In this document: piece by piece, positions 1 to 8,362 of the stretch
Numbering within the stretch: the stretch's first letter is position 1
Layout: the number at the start of each line of letters is the position of its first letter
DNA from: Altererythrobacter epoxidivorans
GTDB taxonomy: Bacteria; Pseudomonadota; Alphaproteobacteria; Sphingomonadales; Sphingomonadaceae
NCBI RefSeq assembly: GCF_001281485.1
Contig: NZ_CP012669.1
Location: 1,240,001-1,304,000 of the forward strand
DNA length: 64,000 nt
Direction of reading: 5' to 3'
Position numbers and translations under genes: made by a program
The notes under the pieces: model-generated
Told to the model about the DNA's origin: nothing
Databases searched by the model: none
The model's input: the letters and a program-made list of their open reading frames with translations, nothing else

Positions 1-117
1 GTAACGGAAATCATGCGCGAGACGGGCAAACTCGTATTCGTTCGCGGCGAGGTCGTCCAGGAAGACGACACCGTCGCGGCCTATAGCGGCATCATCCGCA
101 AGTTTCCGCCCCGATGA
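1..117 (+). CDS. C-terminal end of a PaaI/hotdog-fold thioesterase (partial)
   Basis: Only the last 38 codons are inside the window; the gene begins upstream. The reading frame starts at base 1 and ends in TGA at 115-117. The visible tail (GKLVFVRGEV, then VAAYSGIIRKF) has the alternating beta-strand pattern that closes a hotdog-fold acyl-CoA thioesterase of the PaaI family, where a final strand of the type 'G..LVFVRGEV' is common. The stop codon overlaps the ATG of zapE, so the two genes are probably co-transcribed and translationally coupled. The assignment rests on the short C-terminus only, so the substrate cannot be inferred. Confidence 0.6.
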   Translation, partial: VTEIMRETGKLVFVRGEVVQEDDTVAAYSGIIRKFPPR

Positions 118-1229
118 GCGGAATGCTCGCCAACTACGAGAAGCTCGTGGCATCCGGCGAATTGCGCCCCGATCCCGACCAGCGAAAGGCGGCCGAGCGA
201 CTGAGCGCGCTGCAGAAGGAGCTCGAGTCAGAAACTTCGGGCGGCCTGCTTTCGCAACTGTTCGCACGAAAACAGAACCAGCCCCGCGGCGTTTACATGT
301 GGGGTGGCGTAGGCCGCGGCAAATCCATGCTCATGGACCTCTTTGTCGAAAGCCTCGGGATCATGCGGAAGCGCCGGGTTCACTTCCACGAATTCATGCT
401 GGAAGTGGATGCCCGTATCAGGGAGGAGCGCCGCAAGGAATCGGGCGATCCCATTGCTCCTGTCGCGCGCAAGCTGGCACAGGATGTTCGCTGCCTCGCC
501 TTCGACGAGATGGTGGTCAACAACACCGCCGATGCCGCGATCATGAGCCGGCTTTTCACGGCGCTGATCCGCGACGAGGCGGTCACGGTGGTCACAACGA
601 GCAACCGGCCGCCGCGCGACCTCTACAAGGACGGGCTCAACCGCTCGCTGTTCCTTCCGTTTATTGATCTCGTGCAGGAAGAACTCGACGTCCTGGCGCT
701 CGATGGGCCGGTGGATTATCGCCTCGACAGGCTGGGCGATCTCGACACATGGCACACGCCGCTTGGCGAGGCTGCAACGGCACAGGTCCGCGAGGCGTTC
801 TTCCGCCTCACCGACTACAAGCCCGAGGATGCTGAACATGTGCCGTCCGCCGAACTCGATCTAGGCGGAGGGAGAAAGCTCCACGTTCCCAAGAGCCTGA
901 AGGGCGTCGCCGTCTTCAGCTTCAAACGGTTGTGCAGCGAAAATCGCGGCGCGTCCGATTATCTCGCCATCGCCCGCGCCTATCACACAGTGATCGTCGT
1001 CGGCATTCCGCAAATGGGGCCGGACAAACGCAATGAGGCCATACGTTTCACGAAACTGGTCGATGCGCTTTACGAACAGCGCGTCAAATTGTTCGTGACC
1101 GCAGATGCCTCTCCGGAAGAGCTTTACCAGGCAGGCGACGGCAGCTTCGAGTTCGAGCGGACCGTCAGCCGCCTGAAGGAAATGCAGAGCACGGACTACA
1201 TGGCCCTTGGCCATGGCGAGGATTCTTGA
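114..1229 (+). CDS. zapE: Cell division protein ZapE (AFG1-like ATPase)
   Basis: A 371-residue P-loop ATPase of the AFG1/ZapE family, which in Escherichia coli associates with the Z-ring during constriction and resembles mitochondrial Lace1/AFG1. Walker A is GGVGRGKS at residues 64-71, and Walker B is CLAFDE ending at the D-E pair 131-132. The sensor-like segment VVTTSNRPP follows, as in other members, and length is normal for the family. The start overlaps the stop of the preceding thioesterase gene (ATGA), which supports this ATG. The protein is cytoplasmic and may be membrane-associated. The family call is secure; the exact client or role in this organism is inferred. Confidence 0.92.
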   Translation: MSGMLANYEKLVASGELRPDPDQRKAAERLSALQKELESETSGGLLSQLFARKQNQPRGVYMWGGVGRGKSMLMDLFVESLGIMRKRRVHFHEFMLEVDARIREERRKESGDPIAPVARKLAQDVRCLAFDEMVVNNTADAAIMSRLFTALIRDEAVTVVTTSNRPPRDLYKDGLNRSLFLPFIDLVQEELDVLALDGPVDYRLDRLGDLDTWHTPLGEAATAQVREAFFRLTDYKPEDAEHVPSAELDLGGGRKLHVPKSLKGVAVFSFKRLCSENRGASDYLAIARAYHTVIVVGIPQMGPDKRNEAIRFTKLVDALYEQRVKLFVTADASPEELYQAGDGSFEFERTVSRLKEMQSTDYMALGHGEDS

Positions 1230-1302
1230 ACGCACGCCGCACGTACCCATATCGTTCCCGTTCCGGCGGACAGAACATACCCCGCCGATGGGGAATAGCC
1301 AG

Positions 1303-2001
1303 ATGATCGACATTCGACCTTTCGCTTCGCTCGGCGCAGCCAACCACGGCTGGCTCGATGCAAGACACCATTTCAGCTTCGCCAATTACTACGACCCCGC
1401 ACGCATGGGCTGGGGTTCGATCCGCGTTTGGAACGACGATACGATTGCGCCGAAGTCAGGATTCCCGCCGCATCCGCATAGCGACATGGAAATCGTGACC
1501 TTCGTTCGCTCGGGCGCAATCACCCACAAGGACAGCCTGGGCAATGCAGGCCGTACTGCGGCAGGCGACGTTCAGGTCATGAGCGCGGGAACGGGGATCA
1601 CGCACGCCGAATACAATCTGGAGGACGAGGCGACTACGTTATTCCAGATCTGGATCGAACCCGACCGCCGCGGCGAAAAGCCCGGTTGGGGGCAGCGCGA
1701 GTTCCCAAGTGCCTCGCGCGCCGGCGGTTTCGAGATTCTCGCAAGCGGCGATCCCGAAGGCGATGGCACTCTGGGCATCAGGACCGACGCCAGGGTTGCT
1801 GCTGCAAACTTGCTGGCTGGGCAGAAGGCGGTGTGGGAAACGGGTGCCGATCGTCACCAGTATCTCGTCGCACCGAAGGGACGCATTCGCGTGAACGGCA
1901 TCGAAGCCCAGCCAAGGGACGGGATTGCGGTGACTGGCGAGACCCGGATCGAGGTCGAAGCAATCGACGATGCTGAGATCGTGCTGGTCGACGCTCGCTA
2001 G
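1303..2001 (+). CDS. Pirin family protein
   Basis: A 232-residue bicupin of the pirin family. The four metal ligands are visible as H57 and H59 in PHPHSDME and H101 and E103 in THAEYN, close to the numbering of human pirin (H56, H58, H101, E103). The reading frame is open further upstream, but ATG 1303 fits the family N-terminus (MIDIRPF) and has a GGGGAA purine run upstream. Bacterial pirins such as YhhW can have quercetin dioxygenase activity, but the physiological substrate is usually unknown. The gene follows zapE with a short spacer and converges on the rpfF-like gene, leaving only seven bases between stops. Confidence 0.88.
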   Translation: MIDIRPFASLGAANHGWLDARHHFSFANYYDPARMGWGSIRVWNDDTIAPKSGFPPHPHSDMEIVTFVRSGAITHKDSLGNAGRTAAGDVQVMSAGTGITHAEYNLEDEATTLFQIWIEPDRRGEKPGWGQREFPSASRAGGFEILASGDPEGDGTLGIRTDARVAAANLLAGQKAVWETGADRHQYLVAPKGRIRVNGIEAQPRDGIAVTGETRIEVEAIDDAEIVLVDAR

Positions 2002-2008
2002 GTAGCGA

Positions 2009-2932
2009 TCAGGCTGCGGCGAGCCGGTCGGCAAGCCGGGCCTGCGCCGCAACAAGCCGGTTCATGATCTTCAGGTCCTGCTCGCGCAGTTCGAGCGCGG
2101 TGTCGGCCCATTGTTCGGTAATGCGGTTCAGTTCGGCCAGTTCGAGCTGCCAGACCTGCTTCATCGCCCGGCGTGATCCGACCAGGCCCGCGTGCCGCCT
2201 GTCCGATTTCTTGATGAAATCGCGGCAGGCGTTCACGCCATCGCCGGGTTCGGCCAGGTGATGGACGATGCCAAGATCGTACATCTGCTCTGCGGTGTAG
2301 GTTTCGTTCGATACGATGATGCGATCGGCCATCGCGCTCCCCAGTTTCCGTGCGAGGAGAGCGTGCGCACCCATTCCTGGGAAAAGACCGAACATTACCT
2401 CCGGCAATCCGAACGTGGCACTGCGTTCGGCCACGATGTAGTCGAAGGACAGCAAGGCTTCGAAGCCGCCACCCAAGGCTGCGCCCTGTACCAGGCCGAC
2501 TGTCAGCATCGGAATGTCGAGCGTCGCGATATTGCGATGAAGGATCGCACAGCAACGGTGACCGTATTCGACCAATGCGTCGCGATTGCGCTCCCGGATC
2601 AACTGCTGGAAAAGCTCGAGATCGCCACCGAAACAGAACACATCGGCAGCGCGCGAACCGAGGATCAGGTATCGCAGCGGAACCTTGTCAGGACCAAACC
2701 CCTGCTTGATCAAGGCTTGCCAGTTTTCGAAGTCCTTGAGCATCGCCGGAGTAAAACTCGGGCGCCCTGCCGGGTTCATGAACGTCCACAATGCCTGTGA
2801 ACGGTCATCGTACAAGACATCGAGTTCGGCGAGGTTGAAAATATCATCGGGAATAGATGCGTGAACGGCGCTTTCGGTGAAGAGCTCGTCATCACCACTC
2901 AAAGGAATTGCACTGTTTAAGCTGCTGTCCAC
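2009..2932 (-). CDS. rpfF: RpfF-like crotonase (putative DSF-family signal synthase)
   Basis: A 307-residue crotonase-fold protein that resembles RpfF, the enzyme making cis-2-unsaturated fatty acid (DSF) quorum signals from acyl-ACP, more than ordinary enoyl-CoA hydratases. The hallmark segment is present: ALGGGFEA with E158, then GLPEVMF with E178, then LFPGMGAH. The 20-residue spacing of the two glutamates equals that of the RpfF catalytic pair E141/E161. The start codon appears to be GTG, with a weak CAGGGA upstream; the N-terminus is about 17 residues longer than Xanthomonas RpfF. No sensor (RpfC or RpfR) or RpfG-like response gene is adjacent. Use of the symbol implies homology, not demonstrated signal production. 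Confidence 0.75.
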   Translation of the reverse strand: MDSSLNSAIPLSGDDELFTESAVHASIPDDIFNLAELDVLYDDRSQALWTFMNPAGRPSFTPAMLKDFENWQALIKQGFGPDKVPLRYLILGSRAADVFCFGGDLELFQQLIRERNRDALVEYGHRCCAILHRNIATLDIPMLTVGLVQGAALGGGFEALLSFDYIVAERSATFGLPEVMFGLFPGMGAHALLARKLGSAMADRIIVSNETYTAEQMYDLGIVHHLAEPGDGVNACRDFIKKSDRRHAGLVGSRRAMKQVWQLELAELNRITEQWADTALELREQDLKIMNRLVAAQARLADRLAAA

Positions 2933-2947
2933 TCTGTCGCGTCCCTG

Positions 2948-2961
2948 TTCAACAGATTGAA
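2948..2961. promoter_or_regulatory. Short inverted repeat in the rpfF leader
   Basis: TTCAA-CAGA-TTGAA is a perfect hyphenated 5-base inverted repeat lying 16-29 bases upstream of the GTG start of the rpfF-like gene. It could be an operator, or chance in a relatively AT-rich leader. The surrounding gap 2933-3135 contains no convincing ORF or RNA gene, so it presumably holds the rpfF promoter and the 3' end of the exopolysaccharide transcript. Confidence 0.25.
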
Positions 2962-3135
2962 GTTCTGGTTTTTAGTTACCGGTCAGCGCAGCCATTCCCA
3001 TCGAGCCAACCATATTTTTACGGAATCTTAAGCTAGCGGCGAGTCCCTTGGCAAACACAAAATTTCAAACCGCGCCGCTCCGGGACGCGATAATCATTCC
3101 TGGGGAAATCTTTGTGCCAATTCGGCAACAGCGCG

Positions 3136-5034
3136 TCAGGCCGACGGGTTCAACCGCTGGAGCGATCTTTCGAGCATTACAAATTGCCACAACAGACGCG
3201 AATGATCCGCCCGCCCCGAAATATGCGCTTCCGCCTGATCTTGCAGCGTTTTCTGGTCGAAAAAGCCAAGCTGCGCGATGATCGAACTGCGGCCTACAGC
3301 GCGAGCTTCGTTCGCCAGCGGCCCTCGAAACCATGCCGCAATCGGAGTGACGAAGCCCTGTTTCGGGCGATAGAGGATATTTTCGGGCAAATATCGTTCC
3401 ATGCTCTTCTTGAGCAGGTATTTGCCCTGTTTCCCGCGCACCCGCATCCGCTCGGGCAGGGTTGCAGCGAATTCGATCAACCTGTGGTCGATCAAGGGTT
3501 CGCGAGCTTCCAGGCTGACCGCCATGCTGGTTCGGTCGACCTTTGTCAGGATGTCACCGGGCATCCAGAACTTCAGGTCCGCATATTGTGCCCTGTCCAG
3601 CCCGCTTCGTGCGGGCGCATCGCGCATCAGCGCGATCAGGTCGCGCTCGGCCTCATATCCCCCCAGACTCTGCCTGCCTGTTGGGGAGTAAAGCGCCCGG
3701 CGCTGTTCTGGCGTCAGGATCGACAGGCTCCGGGCGTATCCTTCGTTCCCGTCCTGCGCTATCGACTGGAGCGTGCTCTTGGCCCGCAGCGGTCGCGGTG
3801 CCCAGTCAGCTTTTGGCCAGATCCTGCCGAGCGGTCCAAAGATCGTCTCGCGAACGCGCTGCGGGATGATCGCACGGGCGCGTTCCTCGTGCAGGTGGAA
3901 TACCTGCCTGCGATAACCGGCAAAGGCTTCATCTGCCCCATCCCCGGAGAGTGCCACGGTGACGTCCTCGCGCGCCAACTGGCAAACGCGCCAGGTCGGA
4001 AGGGCGGAGGCATCGGCAAAAGGCTCGTCGAACATCGCCGCAAGCGTATCGATTTCGGCAAAGTCGCCTTGGCCGACGACCCGCGCCCGGTGATCGGTTC
4101 CAAAGCGCTCGGCGATTTGCCGTGCGTAGGAAGTTTCATCCAGCGCATTGTCGTCGAAACCGATCGAGCAAGTACGGACAGGAGCATTGCTCGCCTCTGC
4201 CATCAGCGCGACGACAGACGACGAGTCCACCCCGCCCGACAAGAACGCGCCCAGGGGAACGTCTGCGACCATCCGGCTTTCCACCGCCTCGCGAAGCAAA
4301 TGGACGAGTTCGGCCGATAGATCAGCTTCGCTGCCCTTTCGGCGTTCGGCGAAACTGATGTCCCACCAGCGTTGCGGCCGTGGCACCGGCTTGCCCTGTT
4401 CCATCAGGAGAAAGTGGCCGGCCGGGAGTTTCTCTACGCCAGCAAGGATGGATTTCGTGTCGGGCACGTAGCCCCAGGCGAGGTAGTCGTCGATCGCCAG
4501 CGGATCGAGGCGGCGCTTGAACATCGGATGGGCGAGTATGCCCTTCAATTCCGAAGCGAAGGCGATCCCTCCGTCACTCAATTGCGCAAGGAACAGCGGC
4601 TTTACGCCCAGCCTGTCCCGGGCGAGAAACAGGGTGCGCTTCGCCTTGTCCCAGATAGCGAGAGCGAACATCCCGTCCAGCCGCGACAGGCACTCCGCTC
4701 CCCATTGCTGCCAGGCAGCGAGAATTACCTCGGTATCGCCCTGGGTCCTGAACTTGGCGCCCAGCTTCTCGAGCTCGCGCCGCAATTCCCGGTAATTGTA
4801 GATCTCGCCATTGAAGACGATCACCGCTCGGTCGTCGAGCGCATGCATGGGTTGCGGCGACCCTTCCAGGTCGATGATGGAAAGGCGGCGATGACCGAGG
4901 CCGATCCCCGGACCGGTCCAGACCCCCGACCCGTCCGGCCCCCGATGGACGAGTGCGTCGCACATCCGCTCGACCCGTCGCGGATCGACCGGCTTGGGCG
5001 TTTCCGCATGAAAAATTCCGGCAATCCCGCACAT
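3136..5034 (-). CDS. XrtA/PEP-CTERM-associated asparagine synthetase-type amidotransferase
   Basis: A 632-residue class II glutamine amidotransferase fused to an asparagine synthetase domain. The catalytic cysteine is C2 in MCGIAGIF, which fixes the start. The ATP-pyrophosphatase loop SGGVDSS is at 266-272. Members encoded in exosortase A loci form their own branch and are thought to amidate a carboxylate during exopolysaccharide synthesis rather than make free asparagine. It is the last gene of the minus-strand exopolysaccharide unit and starts 11 bases after the xrtA stop. The family call is secure; the sugar-modifying role is inferred from context. Confidence 0.9.
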   Translation of the reverse strand: MCGIAGIFHAETPKPVDPRRVERMCDALVHRGPDGSGVWTGPGIGLGHRRLSIIDLEGSPQPMHALDDRAVIVFNGEIYNYRELRRELEKLGAKFRTQGDTEVILAAWQQWGAECLSRLDGMFALAIWDKAKRTLFLARDRLGVKPLFLAQLSDGGIAFASELKGILAHPMFKRRLDPLAIDDYLAWGYVPDTKSILAGVEKLPAGHFLLMEQGKPVPRPQRWWDISFAERRKGSEADLSAELVHLLREAVESRMVADVPLGAFLSGGVDSSSVVALMAEASNAPVRTCSIGFDDNALDETSYARQIAERFGTDHRARVVGQGDFAEIDTLAAMFDEPFADASALPTWRVCQLAREDVTVALSGDGADEAFAGYRRQVFHLHEERARAIIPQRVRETIFGPLGRIWPKADWAPRPLRAKSTLQSIAQDGNEGYARSLSILTPEQRRALYSPTGRQSLGGYEAERDLIALMRDAPARSGLDRAQYADLKFWMPGDILTKVDRTSMAVSLEAREPLIDHRLIEFAATLPERMRVRGKQGKYLLKKSMERYLPENILYRPKQGFVTPIAAWFRGPLANEARAVGRSSIIAQLGFFDQKTLQDQAEAHISGRADHSRLLWQFVMLERSLQRLNPSA

Positions 5035-5045
5035 GTCGTCGGCGC

Positions 5046-6074
5046 TTACAGTACAGTGGGGGCAGCGTAAATCGACGCGGCAAAGGCAAGGACGATTATC
5101 GCAAGGAAGCCGATCACTGCCGTTTTCCCTCCTAAATCATAGCGCGACAGCTTCGATAGGACCGGGTTGCTGTCGATTTCAGACAGCGCAAAGCCGGCGT
5201 CCTCCGGATTACGCTCGAAGAAGCGCCATGTCGCACCCAGCACGAGGGCAAGTACGATGGCGAAGAATATCCAGCCATAGAAGATATGGTCGAAACCTGC
5301 AGCGAACTCGACCCCTTGGCTCTGGGCGATGAAAATCGTGCCCCATGCCCGAATACCGTTGGCGATGATCGGCACGACTACACAAGCGGCCATGAACAGC
5401 GCACGCTTCGACCACTTCTCGAAGGCCGTGAAGCATACCAGGATACCCAGTGTGACCATGGCAATCAGGAACTTCACGCCGGAACACGCCTCGGCAACGA
5501 TGAAAAGCCCGACCGGCGTGTCGATGTAGATGCCGTCCACAGTCGCTGGCACACCGCTCAAGTGGGTAAGCTCGATGGCGATACGGGCAGTGATCATCTG
5601 CAAAGGGGGAATGATCTCATCGCCGAACGGGACGAGGAAGACCATCATGCCCAGTGGCAATGCCAGCAAGGCACCGATGCGGATGCCCAAGGCCAGCACT
5701 ACTGCGGACATAATTGCCCCGACTGCACCGGCGTGTGCCAGCAGGTTGACGCCCGTCATCCTTCCGGAGAGCCAGAGTGTCAGCGCTGCGACGAGCAAGC
5801 CGAACCCGATTGCAGACGGTTGGGGTTGTAGCTTCGCCAGATCATGCCGCCTCAATGCGACCAGCCAGCCGATCAGCGGCGGCAAGAGCAGGATGTGATT
5901 GTAGGTATCGATGTTCCACCACTGGTGGAGCATCTCTCCCCATTCACGGGCAGCCAGGACGATCAAGGCGAGCCATGCGAGAGCGAGGTGCCCAATCGCA
6001 CTGCGCCACGCAGGGGCAAGCCCTGTCAGCGCGCCATTCTCGCGCCAGTCGTTCAAAGAACGCTCATGCTGCAT
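5046..6074 (-). CDS. xrtA: Exosortase A (XrtA) without an EpsI domain
   Basis: A 342-residue polytopic inner-membrane cysteine protease/transpeptidase that in other bacteria cleaves PEP-CTERM sorting signals. The three expected catalytic residues are visible: C197 in EACSGV, R242 in NGIRAW and H263 in DHIFYGW. About eight to ten hydrophobic segments are present. The protein ends directly after a last membrane helix (about 319-337). In many proteobacteria this point leads into a fused periplasmic EpsI domain; here the stop is followed after 11 bases by asnB, so that domain is absent. The start overlaps the end of the glycosyltransferase gene by 11 bases. No PEP-CTERM substrate is seen in the window. 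Confidence 0.9.
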   Translation of the reverse strand: MQHERSLNDWRENGALTGLAPAWRSAIGHLALAWLALIVLAAREWGEMLHQWWNIDTYNHILLLPPLIGWLVALRRHDLAKLQPQPSAIGFGLLVAALTLWLSGRMTGVNLLAHAGAVGAIMSAVVLALGIRIGALLALPLGMMVFLVPFGDEIIPPLQMITARIAIELTHLSGVPATVDGIYIDTPVGLFIVAEACSGVKFLIAMVTLGILVCFTAFEKWSKRALFMAACVVVPIIANGIRAWGTIFIAQSQGVEFAAGFDHIFYGWIFFAIVLALVLGATWRFFERNPEDAGFALSEIDSNPVLSKLSRYDLGGKTAVIGFLAIIVLAFAASIYAAPTVL

Positions 6075-7287
6075 GACGCTGGCGCCCTCCCATCAGCAGC
6101 AGATCTTCGAGAGGATTGAGGACGGCGTCCCAGCTATGATTGTCGAGAACGAACTGCCGTGCTGCCCTTCCCATCCCTGACAATTTCGAAGGCTCACTCC
6201 AAATGATCCGGAACCGGTCGGCCATGGACTTTGCGTCCGCCTCTTCAACCATCCAGTGCAGGCCATCCTGAGCGTCGATACCCGTTGCCGCGCCGGGCGT
6301 GAGCAGGACCGGAAGTTCCATCGCCATCGCCTCCAGCACCTTGTTCTGGACACCGCGGGCAATGGTGAGAGGAGTGACCGCTACATCGGCAGCCTTCAGG
6401 AACGGGCGCACGTCCGGAACTTCGCCCCAGATCGTTGCGCCTTCGATCGAGTTCTTCGCCAGCAAGGCTTCGGTCGGATTGCGCCCGACGACATGATACT
6501 CGGCTTCTGGAAAGTATGCGCGGACTTCAGGCAGGAAATGCTCAATCGCCCAAAGCGATGCCAGCTCGTTGGGACGGTAATCCATCTGACCGGTGAAAAC
6601 GAAATGCGGTCCGCTTCGCTCGGTCATGCTGCCTTCGGGCAGTACCGATGCCGGATCGAAATATTCGGCATCGATACCGTTTCCGATTGCGTGCAAGCGT
6701 GTTCCAGCGGCGTTCTTCAAACGTCCCTGGAGAATGGTCTTCTCACTCTCGCTGATCAGGATCGTGGCATTTGCACGATGCGCCAGCCGCTCCTCTTCGC
6801 GGGCTAGCAGCCGCCCTTCCCGCCCATTGAGCCAGACCCGCTCGCCAGCCTTCGCGTAATCCTCGAACTTGACCGAATCCACGTCGCACAGGTCGACAAT
6901 GACACGCCCCGTGAAGTCGTCAGGAACGTATTGCCCCATCTGGCCCGAGAAAACGAAGATCGCTTCTATCTCGTGCGTGTCGACCGTATCCCGCACCCAT
7001 CGTTCGAGAGCCCTGCTGTGAAAAGCAGCAAGGCTGACAGGTAATTGGGAAATAACAGCTTCCGCCCCGGCGAGGACGAGGGGTTTTGTCCGGCGTACCA
7101 GGCAATGACTCTTGCTCATACGCGCAAGATCGTCCTCGGCCTCCATGTCCGCATCGGTGTCAGCGAAACAGCCGACATGGACATTGCCTCTTTCGGCAAG
7201 GAATTTGAGGAGGTGGTGCGAACGGATCTTGTCCCCGCGATCCGGGGGAAATGGCATCCGGTGCGCCAGAAAGATGATGTCGCCCAT
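6064..7287 (-). CDS. PEP-CTERM/EpsH1-type sugar transferase (GT4-like glycosyltransferase)
   Basis: A 407-residue GT-B glycosyltransferase of the exosortase-associated 'stp1' type. The N-terminal nucleotide-sugar fold begins IIFLAHRMPFPPDRGDKIR, typical of this group. The C-terminal half carries the donor-site pattern FVFTGQMDYRPN, then AVTPLTIARGVQNKVLEAMA. The open frame extends to 7341, but ATG 7287 matches the family start and leaves ten bases after the FemAB stop. It likely adds a sugar to the lipid-linked exopolysaccharide repeat at the cytoplasmic face. It is the only recognisable glycosyltransferase in the locus, so others must be encoded elsewhere. Donor and acceptor are unknown. Confidence 0.86.
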   Translation of the reverse strand: MGDIIFLAHRMPFPPDRGDKIRSHHLLKFLAERGNVHVGCFADTDADMEAEDDLARMSKSHCLVRRTKPLVLAGAEAVISQLPVSLAAFHSRALERWVRDTVDTHEIEAIFVFSGQMGQYVPDDFTGRVIVDLCDVDSVKFEDYAKAGERVWLNGREGRLLAREEERLAHRANATILISESEKTILQGRLKNAAGTRLHAIGNGIDAEYFDPASVLPEGSMTERSGPHFVFTGQMDYRPNELASLWAIEHFLPEVRAYFPEAEYHVVGRNPTEALLAKNSIEGATIWGEVPDVRPFLKAADVAVTPLTIARGVQNKVLEAMAMELPVLLTPGAATGIDAQDGLHWMVEEADAKSMADRFRIIWSEPSKLSGMGRAARQFVLDNHSWDAVLNPLEDLLLMGGRQRHAA

Positions 7288-7297
7288 GGTCGCGCGC

Positions 7298-8362
7298 CTA
7301 GGCCAGGCCTCTGGCGATGAAGGGGCCGATGCGATTGGCAAGCGACAGAGGAAGCTTCTTCCAAAGCTCGATCTTGGCGGAATAACTCGAATCCGTCGGG
7401 TCTATGTTGCGCGCGTGGGCAGGATCGGCATTCCACGCCGCGTAGGTCAGTGGCTGCGGCTCGAAGCCCCAGTTCTTTTTGTAGTGATAGGGTCCGCTAT
7501 CGACCTTCGACCGGCCGAAATCGAAGCGCGTCATGCCCTTGCGGCGGGCGTGGAGCATCAGCTCGAAATACATCCGCTCGTTCGCCCTGAGCGATCGGGC
7601 AGCAAATGTCCCGCCACCCCAGTAAGGCATCACGGTATCATCATGATAGAAGCTGAGGACGCTCGAAACCGGAACTCCATCAAGGGTCACGGTGAGAATA
7701 TCGGCCTGATCGCGAAACCTGTCGAGCATCGCGTCGAACAGGCTGCGTGGAAACACCGGCGTCCCGAGATTGCGAACGCTTTCGGCGTACACCGCGTAAT
7801 GCGCAGCGCGATCTGCCTCTTCCCGGCCGACACGCACCTGCAAATCGCCGCTCAGGCTCTTGCGAACTTCGGCCCGCTGTTTGCGCGGGATCCATAGCAG
7901 CTGCGCTTTATCATCCCCGGCGAGCTCGGCTACGAAACCGGCGTGCCGATCACTCCAGCTATTCCAACTGGCAGGAACGGGACCGCCGCGAAGCTCGACA
8001 GAAGGGCAGTTTGTCCTGACGGCGAGCTCCTGCGCGCCCCGGAACAACCGTTCTGCCACACGATCGTCTGTCGCGAGAACCCCGCCCCCGACCGCGAAGC
8101 CGCTCGAGACCAGCGCGCGCCCGAACAGCGGCGAATGCACTTGTGACAGCGGGAGCCAGCCGACAATCGAACCTATGCGTTCTGCCAGCAGCCCGGTCGC
8201 CTTGGGTCCTGCCCCATTTTCGACGGCCACCAGCCATTGCGGCGTGTGGAACAACGTACCGCCCATTTCGGTGACGAAACCCTCGATCCGGCGCACCTCG
8301 TCGGGCGCGCCCAGATCGGGTACGCGCAAGGAAACGGTCGAAGGATTGAGCGGCGCGTTCAT
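7298..8362 (-). CDS. FemAB-family acyl/aminoacyl transferase, XrtA-associated
   Basis: A 354-residue protein with the duplicated GNAT fold of the FemAB group. Recognisable stretches are RKQRAEVRKSLSG in the first half and GMTRFDFGRSKVDSGPYHYKKNWGF near residues 300-325; the latter resembles the conserved end of exosortase-associated FemAB proteins. FemAB enzymes move aminoacyl or acyl groups to amines. In this operon the acceptor is presumably a sugar of the exopolysaccharide, perhaps an amine exposed by the preceding deacetylase. ATG 8362 overlaps the deacetylase stop (ATGA), which supports translational coupling and excludes the longer open frame to 8542. Confidence 0.86.
   Translation of the reverse strand: MNAPLNPSTVSLRVPDLGAPDEVRRIEGFVTEMGGTLFHTPQWLVAVENGAGPKATGLLAERIGSIVGWLPLSQVHSPLFGRALVSSGFAVGGGVLATDDRVAERLFRGAQELAVRTNCPSVELRGGPVPASWNSWSDRHAGFVAELAGDDKAQLLWIPRKQRAEVRKSLSGDLQVRVGREEADRAAHYAVYAESVRNLGTPVFPRSLFDAMLDRFRDQADILTVTLDGVPVSSVLSFYHDDTVMPYWGGGTFAARSLRANERMYFELMLHARRKGMTRFDFGRSKVDSGPYHYKKNWGFEPQPLTYAAWNADPAHARNIDPTDSSYSAKIELWKKLPLSLANRIGPFIARGLA

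Noticed and set aside
3048..3281. Small plus-strand open frame next to the asnB 3' end
   Set aside because: It overlaps asnB's coding end, lacks a ribosome site and shows no family.
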